Below are positions 19,698-29,192 of a stretch of DNA of 64,000 nt, in pieces. The stretch's first letter is position 1; each line of letters opens with the position of its first letter. Location: assembly GCF_002272925.1 (NCBI RefSeq), contig NZ_MLAR01000003.1:1-64000 (forward strand), in the 5' to 3' direction. This DNA comes from Helicobacter sp. 13S00401-1 (GTDB lineage: Bacteria > Campylobacterota > Campylobacteria > Campylobacterales > Helicobacteraceae). The notes beneath the pieces are model-generated. The model did no database searches, was not told the origin of the DNA, and worked only from the letters and a program-made list of their open reading frames with translations. A program made the translations under genes and the position numbers.

Positions 19698-20313
19698 TGC
19701 TATCCTTTTTATGATCTTGTTTTAATAAAGGACTTACGCCCCCTTTTAAACTATCTCCTATAGCTACTGCTAAAGTTTCTTTACTATCAAGTCTTATAAC
19801 TAATGAGCCAAGGTTTAAAAACCCTATCTTGTCCAAAAAGTTTGGATTATCCCTAGTTATAGTTAGGTTTGCAGACTTAAAAAATACCGGATATATACTT
19901 ATCTCCATAGATCTTACACAAGAACTAGCAAAGTAGTTAGCTTTTAGTGTAGTTGTACTATTAAGTATAGGTCTAATATTTTCATCTCCATAAAACAAAC
20001 TAAACCCGTGAACTTGACTTACCTTAGTATCACTTAAGTCAAAAGGAGCATAGATTCTAGAGCTATTTTTAGTTTTTATATAAATAGTATGAAAACTAGA
20101 ATCTGTTTTTATATCTTTTATAATGCCATTAATAGGGGCTATAATATTTTCAGGTTGTGAAGGTAGTATAACCCTTGTACTAAAAAGCTTAAGCCAGATT
20201 AGCAAACATATAAAGATAATTATTGATATGGTATAAAGGCTTAAAAACAAAAAGACAAAAAGCAAGACTAGTATGACAAGAGCGCCTGCTTTCCCCTCTT
20301 TTTCTAAAAACAT
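19666..20313 (-). CDS. Phosphatidylserine decarboxylase-related membrane protein
   Basis: 215 residues: two hydrophobic N-terminal segments (10-40), then a compact domain with APINGII near 59, IYAPFDLSDTKV near 87 and LNLGSLV near 167. This pattern fits the short, archaeal-type Psd. The self-cleavage Gly-Ser dipeptide would be Gly169-Ser170, although the classical L-G-S-T is absent. Next to pssA it would turn phosphatidylserine into PE. H. pylori has a separate psd gene elsewhere, so this may be a divergent or accessory form. Confidence 0.65.
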   Translation of the reverse strand: MFLEKEGKAGALVILVLLFVFLFLSLYTISIIIFICLLIWLKLFSTRVILPSQPENIIAPINGIIKDIKTDSSFHTIYIKTKNSSRIYAPFDLSDTKVSQVHGFSLFYGDENIRPILNSTTTLKANYFASSCVRSMEISIYPVFFKSANLTITRDNPNFLDKIGFLNLGSLVIRLDSKETLAVAIGDSLKGGVSPLLKQDHKKDSNEDQSTLRTA

Positions 20314-20476
20314 ATCTTCTCCTTGAGAACGACTTTCTAGCTTTTTAAGTAGGTGCTTAAGAAAGGGTAACTTTACATTTTATCTTGTAAAGCTAGCTTT
20401 TTTCTTAAAACAACTACTAAATCTTATAACTACTTTATATGAAATCACCTAACTATGTACATCATATCTTAGTTAC

Positions 20477-22378
20477 TCAATCTTCCCTTGCTATAAGTCT
20501 ACTTTTTTCAACGCCCTTTTCAGTTTCGAAGTTATAAATTATCTCTCTAACTCTAGCGCCATCTATAACTTCTTTATCAAAAAGTTCTTTTACCATGATT
20601 TCAACAGCGTCTCTGTAGTCTTCTAAAGTCTGTTTTACAAACTTATAGCGCTCATCCAAAGTGCCTCTTACGAAGTCATCTATAGCCTGGGCAGTTTGCT
20701 CGCTAAACTCGCGTGCTTGCCCCATACCGCCACCTAAGAAAGCATTTCTTGGTTTTTCTAACACCATAAGCCCACTTACATCAGTCATACCGTAGTAGCT
20801 TATCATTGCCTTTAAGATATCAGTTGCACGCTCTAAATCGTTACTTGCACCAGTTGAGATTTCTTTTAAGAAAACCTCTTCAGCAGCACGCCCACCTAAT
20901 AAAACATCAACCTTAGCTATAAGTTCATGTTTTTGGAGCAAATATTTGTTTTCATCTGGAGTATTTAGCGTGTAACCAAGGGCTGCCATACCGCGAGGGA
21001 TGATAGAGACCTTATTAACCCTGTCACTTCCTTCAGTCATTTCTGAGATTACTGCGTGTCCACTTTCATGATAAGCAACTATCTTTTTCTCTTTAGGTGA
21101 GATTCTACGAGACTTTTTCTCTAAGCCGGCTATGCTTCTTTCTACTGCTTCTTTAAGCTGGGCTTGATTAACCTCTTTTTGGTTAGAGCGTCCAGCTAAA
21201 AGGGCAGCTTCATTAATGATATTTGCTAAGTCAGCTCCTGCAAGCCCTGCTGTAAGCTTAGCTATCTCTTGTAAGTCTACATCACGTCCTAAAGTTACAT
21301 CTTTAATGTGCACTTTTAAGATCTCTACCCTTCCATTAAAATCAGGCTTATCAACTAGCACTTGCCTATCAAAACGTCCTGGTCTAAGAAGGGCTGGGTC
21401 TAGTACTTCAGGGCGGTTAGTTGCAGCTAGCACTATAACAGGGGCAACATCAGAGTTAAACCCATCCATCTCAGCTAAAAGTTGGTTTAGTGTTTGTTCT
21501 CTTTCATCATTACCTCCTACCATACTTCCTGCAGCACGACTTTTACCTATAGCATCTATCTCATCTATAAATATAATGCTAGGTGCATCTTTCTTAGCCA
21601 TCTCAAAAAGATCTCTAACCCTGCTTGCACCAAGCCCTACAAACATCTCTATAAAGCTACTTCCACTCATAGAGAAAAATGGAACGCTTGCCTCACCTGC
21701 AACAGCTTTAGCTAAAAGCGTCTTACCAGTTCCTGGAGGGCCTACTAAAAGCACTCCTCGTGGGATCTTTGCTCCAAGGCGTGAGTACCTATCAGGGTAT
21801 TTTAAAAAGTCCACTACTTCAACAACTTCTTCTTTTGCCTCTTTGTTTCCTGCCATGTCATCAAATCTAACATTAGGCCTCTCACCACTTACTAGCTTTT
21901 TAGAGCTTCCCATACCAAAGATTCCGCCACCCATAGACTTTTGCATACGACTTGCCATAAAAAGCCAAAAAGCTATGATGATAAACACAGGAAGCAACCA
22001 ACCTAAAATCTCAGTGAAGAAATTAGATTCATTGTAACCACTATATTTGATATGCTTAGAATCTAAAAGTGGAACAAGAGTTGAGTCTTGAACTCTTCTA
22101 GTGGTATAAAGCATCTTAACGCCTGATTCTTCGCCTTTTGCTCTAATAGTAGTCTGACCGATTTGGACAGAATCTATCTTTCCTGCCTCTACAAGGTTTT
22201 TAAACTCAGAATAATCGATATTTCTACTAACAGCATTTCCACCTCCAAAGCCACTAAAAATACCGCCACCTTCGCCTGGTGTAAAAATCTTAAAAAGAAT
22301 GACTAATACTATAACTAGTACGATAAACACCAATAATGGGTTTTTATTCATAGGTTTCTTTTCATTTGGACCATTCAT
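20477..22378 (-). CDS. ftsH: Membrane-bound ATP-dependent zinc protease FtsH
   Basis: 633 residues. Two N-terminal membrane segments (about 13-31 and 125-143) flank a periplasmic loop. The AAA domain has Walker A GPPGTGKT at 213-220, Walker B IIFIDEID, and the second region of homology ending in RPGRFDRQV. The protease zinc motif is HESGH near 436. It degrades damaged membrane proteins and selected regulators as a hexamer. Confidence 0.97.
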   Translation of the reverse strand: MNGPNEKKPMNKNPLLVFIVLVIVLVILFKIFTPGEGGGIFSGFGGGNAVSRNIDYSEFKNLVEAGKIDSVQIGQTTIRAKGEESGVKMLYTTRRVQDSTLVPLLDSKHIKYSGYNESNFFTEILGWLLPVFIIIAFWLFMASRMQKSMGGGIFGMGSSKKLVSGERPNVRFDDMAGNKEAKEEVVEVVDFLKYPDRYSRLGAKIPRGVLLVGPPGTGKTLLAKAVAGEASVPFFSMSGSSFIEMFVGLGASRVRDLFEMAKKDAPSIIFIDEIDAIGKSRAAGSMVGGNDEREQTLNQLLAEMDGFNSDVAPVIVLAATNRPEVLDPALLRPGRFDRQVLVDKPDFNGRVEILKVHIKDVTLGRDVDLQEIAKLTAGLAGADLANIINEAALLAGRSNQKEVNQAQLKEAVERSIAGLEKKSRRISPKEKKIVAYHESGHAVISEMTEGSDRVNKVSIIPRGMAALGYTLNTPDENKYLLQKHELIAKVDVLLGGRAAEEVFLKEISTGASNDLERATDILKAMISYYGMTDVSGLMVLEKPRNAFLGGGMGQAREFSEQTAQAIDDFVRGTLDERYKFVKQTLEDYRDAVEIMVKELFDKEVIDGARVREIIYNFETEKGVEKSRLIARED

Positions 22379-22411
22379 CTAATACCTTTTATCTAGTTTT
22401 TGTTTATTATA

Positions 22412-23224
22412 TTATCTTTTAACAAGTTTTAAACATGCCCATTCATCCTTGCAGACTTGACTTTCAAGCCTGAAGTCTGAAAAACTTTCTACTACATCTT
22501 TTTGCCTTCCATCTAAGATTCCAGATAGTATTAAAATGGAATCTTTTTTAGTTATCTCTGAAAAAGCATTTTTCAAAAGCAAAATCACATCTGTGACTAT
22601 ATTTGCTACGACTACATCATATACTCTAAAAGATAATTTTTCTCCTTTAGTGATGCTTCCTTGGAATAAATTGTGTAAATTTTCACCATTTTTATGAAAA
22701 TTAAGCCTAGTTTGATTAAGTGCTTCACCATCAGTATCGCAAGCTTCTACTTTTGCACCAAGTTTAGTGGCTATAAGACTTAAGATCCCACTCCCACAAC
22801 CTACATCCATTAAAGTTTTATCCTTTAAGTCAAGTTTTGCTAACTCTTCTATACACATAAAAGTAGTAGCATGATGCCCACTTCCAAAACTTAAAGAAGG
22901 ATCTAATACTATCTCAGTTAAGTTCTTATCAGCTAAGGGCTTTTTAAAACTAGGTCTTATATAAAAACCACCTACGCTTATAGGCTCTATACTATCTTCA
23001 TACTCTTTTATCCAGTCTATATTTTTACTTTCATAGATAGCATACTCAAAACTATCTTTCTTTTGAAAGTCAGTTTGTGCTTCTTTTTCATAGTCTTTTA
23101 ATATAGATTCTATCTCTTTTAGACTTTTTGAAGTCCTCCAGATAATAGTGTGTTTTTTAAGCTCTTTAGGGTTACCTTTTAGTGTACTTGCCTTAAGCTT
23201 TCCTTTTATCTCATAAACTAGCAT
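22412..23224 (-). CDS. prmA: Ribosomal protein L11 methyltransferase, lacking the usual N-terminus
   Basis: A 270-residue SAM methyltransferase. DPSLSFGSGHHATT, DVGCGSGILSL and VVANIVTDVI are clear PrmA blocks. The start (AAAGGATATAAAAAG before the ATG) gives a protein that begins in the middle of the usual substrate-recognition domain; in PrmA a Tyr-Tyr-Glu strand should come first. That missing strand appears to be encoded separately at 24236-24410, beyond an intervening outer-membrane protein gene. Together the pieces total 328 residues, close to my recollection of the H. pylori PrmA length. Whether both pieces assemble is unknown. Confidence 0.85.
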   Translation of the reverse strand: MLVYEIKGKLKASTLKGNPKELKKHTIIWRTSKSLKEIESILKDYEKEAQTDFQKKDSFEYAIYESKNIDWIKEYEDSIEPISVGGFYIRPSFKKPLADKNLTEIVLDPSLSFGSGHHATTFMCIEELAKLDLKDKTLMDVGCGSGILSLIATKLGAKVEACDTDGEALNQTRLNFHKNGENLHNLFQGSITKGEKLSFRVYDVVVANIVTDVILLLKNAFSEITKKDSILILSGILDGRQKDVVESFSDFRLESQVCKDEWACLKLVKR

Positions 23225-23239
23225 CTTTTTATATCCTTT

Positions 23240-24214
23240 TTAAAGTGCTTTTGTATAACCCTCACTACCTAGTGCTATAGTAGCTGGCTTTTTTAACGTA
23301 TGGCTAAAAGATAGACTAACTCCTAGCAAAAAGTTACTGCCTATATCTTTTATATATCGCCCTTTTAGCATATAAACTCTTAAAAACGGCGAAATACTTA
23401 GATTCCCAAAAAGTATGGAATCTAAACTCACATCAGCACTTAGTTGATACTTAGGGTTAAAACTAGGTGCGGCTGTATTTAAGATGTAGTCTTTAAAACT
23501 TAGATTTGCTAGTAAGTTTACTTTTTCATTTAGTTTATACTTTAAATTAAAGCCAGTCCTCCAACCAAAACCTTCATATGCAAGAGAGGCTGTAAAGTTT
23601 TGCTCGCCAAAAAGTGATAAATAAATATTATCTATATACTTTCCTTCAAACAGCTTAACCCCACCACTTAAATTTAAAATCCTTATACGACCAGTTGGAG
23701 TACTAGGCGTAAACTCAGTTTGAAACCCTAGCCTTGCAAAAGGACCTATCTCAGCTCTATCAAAAAAAAGATTAGCCTTCCATATCCTTTGAGTATAGTC
23801 ACTTGATAAGACTATATTATCCCTAGTCTCATTCATGATGCTAGTTTTAGCCTGGCGTAAAAAAGTCACTCCATACTCAGTCTTAAGAGAGTTAAATATC
23901 ACAAAATACCTAGCATGATAGTCAACATTAAATTTAGAGTACTCTTGAACTACTAGCTGAGAAAAACCTGTAAGATTAGTATCTCTAAAAGAGACATAAG
24001 ATCTTTGATTATTTAAAGAGGTCTGAGAAAAGTTAAGAGAGACCTTTTCAAGTTTTAACTCCCAGCCTTTTTCATAAGAGGTCTTTTGTGGTTTACTAGC
24101 AACATCTGTATTTATAGAATCTGTTTTAGTAGCATCTTTAGCTTCACTAGCATTTAAAAAAACACTACTACATAACATGAAGGTCATGCTAGATATAAAA
24201 GATAGCTTTTTCAA
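23240..24214 (-). CDS. Predicted outer-membrane beta-barrel protein
   Basis: 324 residues from a TTG start (MKKLSFISSMTFMLCSSVFLNA is a good Sec signal); a downstream ATG would shorten the signal. After a Lys/Thr-rich linker the protein consists of alternating amphipathic strands with turns, as in a barrel. The closing residues are less typical of a barrel end. No family is recognised. It lies between prmA and a short gene that looks like the missing prmA N-terminus, so it may be an insertion into that locus. No clear ribosome site precedes the TTG. Confidence 0.6.
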   Translation of the reverse strand: MKKLSFISSMTFMLCSSVFLNASEAKDATKTDSINTDVASKPQKTSYEKGWELKLEKVSLNFSQTSLNNQRSYVSFRDTNLTGFSQLVVQEYSKFNVDYHARYFVIFNSLKTEYGVTFLRQAKTSIMNETRDNIVLSSDYTQRIWKANLFFDRAEIGPFARLGFQTEFTPSTPTGRIRILNLSGGVKLFEGKYIDNIYLSLFGEQNFTASLAYEGFGWRTGFNLKYKLNEKVNLLANLSFKDYILNTAAPSFNPKYQLSADVSLDSILFGNLSISPFLRVYMLKGRYIKDIGSNFLLGVSLSFSHTLKKPATIALGSEGYTKAL

Positions 24215-24235
24215 GGGATGGATTTACTATATGCT

Positions 24236-24410
24236 AAGGTAGCTTTAAGATGTTATCTTCTAAAAACTCTATACCTTCAGTCTCAGAAAGCCCCATACCA
24301 AAAAACTCTAACACCTCTAAGTCATCACTAGTTATAACTACTTCATAGTAGATATCATCTTTAAGATCTGTGCTTACGCACTCTTGTGTAGTATCTTGTG
24401 CTGCTTGCAT
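24236..24410 (-). CDS. 57-residue protein resembling the N-terminal segment of PrmA
   Basis: It starts at the ATG at 24410 and stops with TAG. After 21 polar residues it reads YYEVVITSDDLEVLEFF, then GMGLSETEGIEFLEDN. The opening Tyr-Tyr-Glu strand followed by helix and Gly/Glu-rich turn is how PrmA proteins begin, and that piece is missing from the prmA gene at 22412-23224. An extended -10 (TGTTATAAT) stands just upstream, so it is probably expressed. It could be a detached domain, a pseudogene fragment, or an unrelated small protein. Confidence 0.5.
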
Positions 24411-24435
24411 ATATAGTCTTTCTTATTGTTTTTGA

Positions 24436-24452
24436 ATCGTAGGATTATAACA
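24436..24452 (-). promoter_or_regulatory. Promoter of the small PrmA-like gene
   Basis: TGT-TATAAT on the minus strand (TATAAT at 24449-24444) is a perfect extended -10. It lies about 35 bp upstream of the ATG at 24410. No good -35 is visible, as is usual for Helicobacter sigma-80 promoters. Confidence 0.6.
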
Positions 24453-24532
24453 GTTATTATCATTATGAGGTTAGTGTTTAAAGCTAGACTTATTTAAAAA
24501 ACTCCAAAAAATCTAGCTTTAAAAGATCTTAT

Positions 24533-24739
24533 TTAGGACTTGCCTTCTTTTGCATCCATATCACTTAGTATATTATAGCCCTTAGCCCAGTTAGTTCTAT
24601 CAAACTCAGTAAAAGTTATATAGATACTATCACGTGGCTTTCCTGCTACTTCATAAATCACATCTGAGATACCTTTAGCTATCTCCCTTCTTTGCTCTAT
24701 GTTTATCTTACCAGCTAGTTTTACATCAATATAGGGCAT
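24533..24739 (-). CDS. 4-oxalocrotonate tautomerase family enzyme
   Basis: A 68-residue protein starting Met-Pro-Tyr-Ile; Pro2, exposed after Met removal, is the catalytic base of this superfamily. A conserved Arg (near 36-40, KPRDSIYITFTE) fits the active site. It resembles H. pylori HP0924 (DmpI type). The physiological substrate of the Helicobacter enzymes is not established. It lies just upstream of, and on the same strand as, nothing obviously aromatic-degrading. Confidence 0.85.
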   Translation of the reverse strand: MPYIDVKLAGKINIEQRREIAKGISDVIYEVAGKPRDSIYITFTEFDRTNWAKGYNILSDMDAKEGKS

Positions 24740-24755
24740 CTTTTTCCTTTTTAAA

Positions 24756-26270
24756 TTAGAATGTATACATAACTTGCCATCTTAAGATATTAAAGCTTAA
24801 ATCACCAACAGCAAACTTCCAGTAGCCAATCAAAGCAAGATTTTTAGTAAAGTTATATCTATAAGTTGGCCCTATTTCAAAGTAGTGAACCTTAAAGCCA
24901 CTAGTTACAGTTGGGTTTATAGCACTTCCAGAAGCTACCCCTTTTGCAGTAAGTGTTCTATGCATATCACCTGCTGCTCCACTCATACTTCCACTCCTTG
25001 AAGCCTTGCTAAGTACTACATAGTTGTTAGTATCTATAAAGGTTACGTTAAAGCCTAGATTTAACTTTCCATACTGACCATTAATAGTTGCATAGCCTAG
25101 ATTTAGATAGCTTCCTTTTAAAGCTCCTGCTCCTGTTATACCAAAACCGTTTCTTTCAGCACCATCAAAGGTATTCCATATCTGCCCACCTAGTTTTAAG
25201 CCACCAGTGTTATCTATAAGTGCTCCATAACCATCTCCAAAGGTTCCAGCACCACCTACATTTACATCAAAGCTAAACTTAGATTCTGGTGGGGCGTACT
25301 TATAGGTTGCATTAATGTTATAAACGCCTCTATGTTTAGCTATGTCTTTAGCAGAATATGGGCTATTTATAGCGCCACTTTCTTGAAGGAACTTAGACTT
25401 TGAAAGATAGTGAAAGTCATTTTGCATGCCTGTAGCTGCTATCTGACCTAGGATAGTGAAGCTATTAGTATCATTTAGACGATAGGTATAGCTAGTATCA
25501 GCAAAGATCATATAGTTAAAAAGCTTTTCTCCATAGGTATACCAAAGTCTATACTTAAAGTCTCCAGTTTCTTTACTTAAGCCTATGCTTACTAAGTCAT
25601 TACCTATACCTGCACCTATAGAGTTATTAAATGTACCACTAAGTATGCCAGCATTAGCCCCACCTCCTACATATTTATGATTGTTGCCACCTTGATAGCT
25701 AAAAGATCTTATATATATATCATCACTCATCCAACTATCTTGCCAAAGAAAGGTTATATTAGCCCAGTCCACACTAGTGTTTTTAGCATAAACTCCTATA
25801 CCTCTATCTAAGTTTACATCATTCATAGGAGTTAGAGGGTTCATAACCCCTGCCCTAAGAAGAGTTTTCCAAGAAGATATATTTTTAGTTACATAAAAGT
25901 TAGATATGTTAAAGACATCAGACCCACCCATATCAGTCCTAAAACCTCTAGAGCCTTGAATCTCATCATTAGTATAATTATTATCTGGTGTAGAGCTACC
26001 TATAGAAAAGAATAATCCAGCACTAACGCTCCATCCATCAACCTCACCTGTAGTTACAGTAGGCTTAAGTCTTAGCTGGTATCTTTGGCCATTGCCATCT
26101 TTACCATTTACAACAGCCCAACGCATAAATCCAAATCCATCTATAGTAGAGTTTTGCAAAGCATCCATCAAGTTAGTTTTGGCCTGTAATGACCCAAATG
26201 AACCTATAGTTCCTAATATCAACATAGAATATACAGAAGTTTTAAGTGCAGTTTTAGTCTTCTTTTTCAT
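24756..26270 (-). CDS. Porin of the major outer-membrane protein (MOMP) type
   Basis: About 504 residues from the ATG at 26270, which has an AGGAAA site five bases upstream; an in-frame start at 26306 only adds 12 residues before the signal peptide. Signal peptide to about residue 32 (ending LQAK), then N-M-DALQNSTIDGFGFMRW, which resembles the start of mature Campylobacter MOMP. Many amphipathic strands follow, and the C-terminus is ILRWQVMYTF with the terminal Phe required for barrel assembly. It probably forms a general diffusion channel. Confidence 0.75.
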   Translation of the reverse strand: MKKKTKTALKTSVYSMLILGTIGSFGSLQAKTNLMDALQNSTIDGFGFMRWAVVNGKDGNGQRYQLRLKPTVTTGEVDGWSVSAGLFFSIGSSTPDNNYTNDEIQGSRGFRTDMGGSDVFNISNFYVTKNISSWKTLLRAGVMNPLTPMNDVNLDRGIGVYAKNTSVDWANITFLWQDSWMSDDIYIRSFSYQGGNNHKYVGGGANAGILSGTFNNSIGAGIGNDLVSIGLSKETGDFKYRLWYTYGEKLFNYMIFADTSYTYRLNDTNSFTILGQIAATGMQNDFHYLSKSKFLQESGAINSPYSAKDIAKHRGVYNINATYKYAPPESKFSFDVNVGGAGTFGDGYGALIDNTGGLKLGGQIWNTFDGAERNGFGITGAGALKGSYLNLGYATINGQYGKLNLGFNVTFIDTNNYVVLSKASRSGSMSGAAGDMHRTLTAKGVASGSAINPTVTSGFKVHYFEIGPTYRYNFTKNLALIGYWKFAVGDLSFNILRWQVMYTF

Positions 26271-26662
26271 CACGTTTCCTTTTTGTTGAGTTTTTAGCTT
26301 ACGCATTTTAAAAGCTTTTTATATACTACACAAAAGCACAAAAAATTCAATAATAAAAGTTGACAATGTATACATAATGCATACAATATAAGAATACTTG
26401 TTACACTTTTTTACAAAAAAAATATTTTTTTACAAAAAGTAGCGTCTTTCTAACTTTAAAACTCTAAAAAATATCCTTCATTAAACTTTTATCATCTAAG
26501 TTAAACTTAGTAAAACTTCTTAGTCCATCTAGGCCTTACGTAAACATAAAATCACCACTAACACCCTAGCCTTACTTAAATCACTCACAAAAAGTAAAGA
26601 AAAATTATCTTAAAAAGTTATACTTGTAGACACTGTAAAAAATTCCAACAAGCAAAGGATAG
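26271..26662. other. Divergent intergenic region with an operator-like dyad
   Basis: The region separates the leftward porin gene from the rightward ene-reductase gene and must hold both promoters. At 26367-26385 there is a near-perfect 9-bp inverted repeat with a one-base centre (TGTATACAT-A-ATGCATACA), a shape expected for a dimeric repressor. A perfect 15-bp palindrome (CTAAGTT-A-AACTTAG) lies at 26496-26510. I see no ORF or RNA gene. Confidence 0.45.
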
Positions 26663-27673
26663 ATGATGGATATAAATCTCTTCTCGCCATTTAAGATTAA
26701 AGACTTAGAAATAAAAAATAGGATAGTACTCCCACCTATGTGTCAGTATAGCGCTGATCACGGCAGAGTTAATAGCTGGCATGAAACCCACTATAAAACC
26801 CGTGCTATTGGTCAAACTGGACTTATCATAATGGAAGCAGCTTGCGTATCAAAAGATAGCGGGATAACTGAAAGAGACTTAGGACTTTATGAAGATAGTC
26901 AAGTTGAACCTTTAAAAAAGCTAGCATTGCAAGTAAAAGCACTAGGCTCAGTTATAGGTATACAGATAAATCACGCCGGTAGAAAAAGCAACCTAGATGG
27001 CATCACCCCAAAAGGACCTTGCAACTCACGCTTTAGTAATGACTACAAAGCACCTATCGCCCTAAACAAAGAAGAAATAGCAAATATAGTTAAAGACTTT
27101 GGAAGTGCTGCTAAAAGGGCTGAGCTTGCTGGTCTTGATTTAATAGAAATCCATGGAGCCCATGGCTATCTAATAAGCAGTTTTCTTTCCCCACTTAGCA
27201 ATACTAGGGAAGATGAGTATGGTAAAGATAGGGCGCTATTTTTAAAAGAAGTTTTAGAAGAAGTTAGATCTCAAGCTAAAAATATAACCATAGGCCTTAG
27301 AATCTCAGCCTATGACTACAACGACAAGGGTAACAAACCTGAAGACTTTTTAACTTATCTAAAACCTATAAAAGAAAAACTAGACTTTTTAGATGTAAGC
27401 ACTGGTGGAGTTAGCGAAGAGCCTATAAAAACTTATGATGGTTATCAGATAGAACCAGCAAGATTCTTAAAAGAAAAACTAGGGCTTATTACCTTTGGAG
27501 GTGGACTAGTTACTAATGCTAAGTTTGCAAACAGATTAGTAAAAAATGGCCTAATAGATGCTGTTTATATAGGAAGACATATGCTTTTAGATCCTTACTT
27601 CCCTATCAAAGCTGCAAACACACTAGGAGTTAATATAGACATACCAAGTCAATATGATAGAGGGCTTATCTAA
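26663..27673 (+). CDS. NADPH-dependent ene-reductase (old yellow enzyme, YqjM/NamA type)
   Basis: A 336-residue FMN barrel enzyme. PPMCQYSA near 24-31 carries the redox-tuning Cys typical of the YqjM subgroup, and EIHGAHGYLISSFLSP near 163 has the His-x-x-His that binds substrates. It reduces activated C=C bonds in the cytoplasm; natural substrates are unclear, and protection against electrophiles is a common view. Two ATGs in a row make the start uncertain by one residue. It may be co-transcribed with the acetyltransferase gene five bases further on. Confidence 0.88.
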   Translation: MMDINLFSPFKIKDLEIKNRIVLPPMCQYSADHGRVNSWHETHYKTRAIGQTGLIIMEAACVSKDSGITERDLGLYEDSQVEPLKKLALQVKALGSVIGIQINHAGRKSNLDGITPKGPCNSRFSNDYKAPIALNKEEIANIVKDFGSAAKRAELAGLDLIEIHGAHGYLISSFLSPLSNTREDEYGKDRALFLKEVLEEVRSQAKNITIGLRISAYDYNDKGNKPEDFLTYLKPIKEKLDFLDVSTGGVSEEPIKTYDGYQIEPARFLKEKLGLITFGGGLVTNAKFANRLVKNGLIDAVYIGRHMLLDPYFPIKAANTLGVNIDIPSQYDRGLI

Positions 27674-27678
27674 CTTTA

Positions 27679-28305
27679 ATGGCAAGGTTTGGACAAGATA
27701 TCATAGACTTACTAAGAGGTAAGAAAAAACTAAAAAGTAACGTAAAAATCTATGGCTTAGGCAATGAAGTAATAGCCCCAAAAGATTCTAAGCTCTACAT
27801 AGAAGTTTATGGTGATAACAACCAAGTCTTTATCCCAAATCCAAGCACAGAAGAAGGTGGTAGAAGCTTTACTGGTAGAGTGCAAGTTGGAACTCCTGAC
27901 TGCTTAGTTAAAAACTGCATAGTTAGGGTTGGAAAAAAAACTGGTGCTTTTAGAGTAGAAGTCTTGCTTTTAGAAGATGAAAGCGAAGTGATTATAGGTA
28001 GTGACTGCATGCTTTCAAGTGGAGTTAGCCTAACTTGCACTGATACTCACTCCATACTTGATAAAGAAGGAAACTTACTAAATAAAGGCAAGTTTATAAG
28101 ACTAGGTGATCACGTATGGGTTGGGGCTGATGTAAAAATACTTAAAAATGTAACTATAGCTAGTGGTTGCGTGGTTGGCACTAGAAGTTTAGTAAGTAAA
28201 GAGTTTAAGATTCCAAACTGTGTTATAGCTGGAGTGCCTGCAAAGGTAGTAAAAACTGATATAAGATGGGATGTAAAACGTCCTAACTTATATATAAAAA
28301 ACTAG
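27679..28305 (+). CDS. Left-handed beta-helix O-acetyltransferase
   Basis: A 208-residue protein with hexapeptide repeats ([LIV]-G-x4), most clearly VIIGSDCMLSSGVSLTCTD, FIRLGDHVWVGADVKIL and the C-terminal CVIAGVPAKVVK. This is the WbbJ/LacA/CysE acetyltransferase pattern, using acetyl-CoA in the cytoplasm. Members of this size commonly acetylate sugars of surface glycans. It sits five bases after the ene-reductase; no glycan genes are adjacent, so the acceptor is unknown. Confidence 0.8.
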   Translation: MARFGQDIIDLLRGKKKLKSNVKIYGLGNEVIAPKDSKLYIEVYGDNNQVFIPNPSTEEGGRSFTGRVQVGTPDCLVKNCIVRVGKKTGAFRVEVLLLEDESEVIIGSDCMLSSGVSLTCTDTHSILDKEGNLLNKGKFIRLGDHVWVGADVKILKNVTIASGCVVGTRSLVSKEFKIPNCVIAGVPAKVVKTDIRWDVKRPNLYIKN

Positions 28306-28317
28306 AATCTAATCTTA

Positions 28318-28342
28318 AGACTTTAAGACTTTCTTAAAGTCT
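28318..28342. terminator. Hairpin at the convergent end of the acetyltransferase and mqnD genes
   Basis: A perfect 11-bp inverted repeat (28318-28328 with 28332-28342, 3-base loop) overlaps the last codons of mqnD. It has no clear T-tract on either side. Its position between converging genes suggests a bidirectional stop, but the evidence is the stem alone. Confidence 0.4.
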
Positions 28343-29192
28343 CATACTCCCTGGGTATCAAAAACTTATTAACATCAACTTGTTCTTTATAAAATCCATG
28401 CTTATATCCTATCTCATAAAGCTTATTTATAGCCCTTAGTTGAAGCTCACTTAAAGTACATGAGTTTTCATTAGCATAGAGGTTTAAGTAAGTATCTAAG
28501 TCTTTTTCACTAACTCTAACTAGATTTTGTGCTATTAGCATCTTTGAAAGAAGTGGTTTAAAGTGGAGGGCAACTTTTACAGCCTTAGTTAAAGCATCTT
28601 CTAAGACTATGGCTTTATTAAGCGGGATACTTCGCCTTAGCGCCATACCACCTAGTGGCAAAGGAAGATCACTACCTGTTAACTCCTGCCATATATCCCA
28701 GATAAAGCGTTCAACTTCAAGACGAGTTTCATCAAAAGTTAGTATAGATTCATGGATTAGCACGCCTGCATCTACTTGGCCACTTAAAACTGCTTCTTCT
28801 ATATCTAAAAAGTTTAGATAAATAATGCGCGCTTTTGGATAGGCTATCTTAAAAAGGAGGGCATTAGTAGTATTAGCCCCAGAAAGAGCCACTTTAAAGT
28901 TAGACTTTAAACTACTTCCTTTACGCTTTATCATCTTAGGGCCATAGCCCTCACCAAAACTAACTCCAGTTCTTAAAAGTGCATAATCTTGCTTGATGTG
29001 TGGATAAAGACTAAAAGAGATAGCACTTATATCATAAGTAGATTCTAAGGCTGCAACATTTAGACTTTCTATATCAAGGGCCTTGCTTTCTAGTTTATAA
29101 GGGCAACTAACCCAGCCAAAGTTCAAAGCATAATACATAAATACATCATCAGCATCAGGGCTATGGGCTACAGAGTAGGCATTATCTTGCAT
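28323..29192 (-). CDS. mqnD: 1,4-dihydroxy-6-naphthoate synthase of the futalosine menaquinone pathway
   Basis: About 289 residues from the ATG at 29192; an upstream in-frame ATG at 29243 would add 17 residues and neither has a strong ribosome site. AHSPDADDVFMYYALNFGWV at the N-terminus and SFGEGYGPKMI are the MqnA/MqnD fold's ligand-binding segments. MqnD converts cyclic dehypoxanthine futalosine to dihydroxynaphthoate. Helicobacter and Campylobacter make menaquinone only by this pathway. Closely related MqnA is the alternative, but the SPDADD start favours MqnD. Confidence 0.8.
   Translation of the reverse strand: MQDNAYSVAHSPDADDVFMYYALNFGWVSCPYKLESKALDIESLNVAALESTYDISAISFSLYPHIKQDYALLRTGVSFGEGYGPKMIKRKGSSLKSNFKVALSGANTTNALLFKIAYPKARIIYLNFLDIEEAVLSGQVDAGVLIHESILTFDETRLEVERFIWDIWQELTGSDLPLPLGGMALRRSIPLNKAIVLEDALTKAVKVALHFKPLLSKMLIAQNLVRVSEKDLDTYLNLYANENSCTLSELQLRAINKLYEIGYKHGFYKEQVDVNKFLIPREYETLRKS

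Noticed and set aside
21216-22037. Rightward 273-codon frame opposite ftsH
   Set aside because: It lies wholly inside the clear ftsH gene and its Ser/Leu/Ile-rich product is typical of an antisense shadow.
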